A stretch of DNA of 5,368 nucleotides from the NCBI GenBank assembly GCA_027061425.1, contig JALSUN010000246.1:1-5368 (forward strand). The letters are read 5' to 3'. Every line of letters begins with the position of its first letter. The first letter of the stretch is position 1. Under the pieces are notes generated by a model. The model saw only the letters and a program-made list of their open reading frames with translations. It searched no databases and was not told where the DNA came from. Below, in pieces: positions 4,633 through 5,368 of this stretch. This DNA is from Helicobacteraceae bacterium. GTDB taxonomy: Bacteria > Campylobacterota > Campylobacteria > Campylobacterales > Sulfurimonadaceae. Made by a program: the position numbers and the translations under genes.

Positions 4633-5097
4633 TTAACCTTCACAACCGCCAAGTGCAACGTCAAGAGTACGCTTACCTGAGTAGAGCTTACCATCTTTAC
4701 CTTCAACGATACAAGTGACAGTAATTGGATCACCAACAGACTTTAGTTTCATCTTAACATCATAGTTGATGATGCTGTACTTGTTAATGTCAAAAACGAT
4801 AACTGCAGATTCTGGGTTAGCATCTTGAAAAATTGCAACTGATTTAGCATCGATACCTGATTTAACATTAACAGGAACTGCTCCACCACTTGCTGCAACA
4901 TCTGGAGTAGTAACAGTAATGTCACCTTCTACAACTGGCTTGTCGCCGTACATTGCTTTGATCGCTGAGTCAACAGTCTTCGCTTGCCATGCATCTGGTT
5001 TCTCTTTACGCCAGTCAGTAGCACTTAGTGCTGCTGGAGCAACTGTTGCTGCTACTGCGCCTAGACCTACTAGGCTTAAAAATTTTCTTCTTTGCAT
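4633..5097 (-). CDS. soxY: Thiosulfate oxidation carrier protein SoxY with variant GGCEG C-terminus
   Basis: SoxY is the sulfur-carrying subunit of the periplasmic SoxYZ complex. Substrate is attached to a cysteine on a flexible C-terminal arm. The 154-residue protein starts with a twin-arginine signal (RRKFL at 3-7, then a hydrophobic stretch, with likely cleavage after ALSA, residue 26). An Ig-like body follows, with VPVNVKSGIDAKSVAIF (74-90) and a DPITVTCIVEGKDGKLYSG stretch (123-141). The carrier cysteine is C152 in GGCEG at the very end. The canonical motif is GGCGG, so the residue after the cysteine is Glu (codon GAA) instead of Gly. A second cysteine, C129, lies in the body; SoxY is usually described with only the arm cysteine. 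AAGGA (5104-5108) precedes the ATG by 6 bases, and the gene starts 16 bases after the cytochrome stop. Identity is secure; the effect of the variant arm is not known. Confidence 0.95.
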   Translation of the reverse strand: MQRRKFLSLVGLGAVAATVAPAALSATDWRKEKPDAWQAKTVDSAIKAMYGDKPVVEGDITVTTPDVAASGGAVPVNVKSGIDAKSVAIFQDANPESAVIVFDINKYSIINYDVKMKLKSVGDPITVTCIVEGKDGKLYSGKRTLDVALGGCEG

Positions 5098-5113
5098 ATT
5101 ATGTCCTTGTTTG

Positions 5114-5368
5114 TTATTTACTAGCGTTAATCATATAGTTAACGATATCTTTAATTTTAGCATCTGAAAGGTCAGTTCCACCTTTAGGAGGCATACCACC
5201 TGTACCATTTATAGCATTTGCAAGAACGGCGTCAAAACCTTTGCTAGCTACTTTTGCCCACTCTGCTTTGTTTCCAACAACTGGAGCGCCCATACCTGCA
5301 GCACCGTGACATACAGCACAAGATGCTTCGAAATCGGCTTGACCCGCAGCTACTACCTCTTTGCTCTC
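5114..5368 (-). CDS. soxD: C-terminal part of a class I c-type cytochrome, probable SoxD (5'-partial)
   Basis: The minus-strand frame is open from the right edge and gives 84 C-terminal residues. They contain one heme c site, CAVCH (C17 and C20 with axial H21 of the fragment), followed by GAAGMGAPVVGNKAEW and the presumed axial methionine M59 in GGMPPKGG. It ends in a DAKIKDIVNYM helix. This is a cytochrome c5-like class I domain, located in the periplasm. Placement directly upstream of soxY-soxZ fits SoxD, the cytochrome subunit of SoxCD sulfur dehydrogenase, in the soxC-soxD-soxY-soxZ order I recall for Campylobacterota. SoxX is the main alternative, but the heme-site surroundings look less like SoxX. 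The remainder, including any second heme site, is outside the window. The cytochrome call is firm; the symbol is contextual. Confidence 0.65.
   Translation of the reverse strand, partial: ESKEVVAAGQADFEASCAVCHGAAGMGAPVVGNKAEWAKVASKGFDAVLANAINGTGGMPPKGGTDLSDAKIKDIVNYMINASK

Noticed and set aside
5114..5368. SoxX as the identity of the cytochrome fragment
   Set aside because: The sequence around the heme and the GGMPPKGG methionine loop look like cytochrome c5 rather than SoxX, and soxA does not follow soxZ. It remains an alternative because only the C-terminus is visible.

Overview
The window reads as chromosomal DNA from a sulfur-oxidising member of the Campylobacterota (Sulfurimonas/Sulfurovum-like). 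The grounds are moderate AT-richness, a T-run plus extended -10 promoter without a recognisable -35, two TTG starts, and above all a minus-strand Sox cluster in the order cytochrome c, soxY, soxZ. That order matches the soxC-soxD-soxY-soxZ module I recall for this group. The organism assignment is an inference from gene content and style, not from any marker gene.

Layout. On the plus strand, bases 1-882 hold a LOG-family (lysine decarboxylase-like fold) protein whose reading frame runs off the left edge. It is followed by a clear extended -10 promoter and a TTG-started DUF4395 membrane protein with cysteine pairs (937-1686). Bases 1687-2192 are a convergent intergenic region with no convincing gene. 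It holds two diverged direct copies of a ~107-bp element (about 80% identical by hand alignment, 195 bp apart) with an imperfect inverted repeat between them, and near its right end an 11-bp stem that forms a cUUCGg tetraloop when read on the minus strand.

Everything from 2193 to the right edge is on the minus strand. In transcription order it is: the C-terminus of a class I c-type cytochrome (5114-5368, probable SoxD), soxY with a Tat signal (4633-5097), soxZ (4278-4592), a 9-bp intergenic hairpin, an exported CGHC thioredoxin-fold protein with a TTG start (3743-4219), a MOSC-domain protein (3293-3733), and a DUF302-type lipoprotein (2193-3200).

How the genes may work together. SoxYZ is the periplasmic carrier that holds sulfur intermediates on a C-terminal SoxY cysteine. 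A SoxCD sulfur dehydrogenase would oxidise the carrier-bound sulfane sulfur; SoxC is a molybdenum enzyme and would lie just beyond the right edge. The exported thioredoxin is a candidate for keeping SoxY or other periplasmic thiols reduced. The MOSC protein could relate to molybdenum cofactor or sulfur handling for this module. The DUF302 lipoprotein has no established role here. The main oddity is that SoxY ends GGCEG rather than the canonical GGCGG and carries a second cysteine. I see no mobile element, CRISPR array or RNA gene of a known class.
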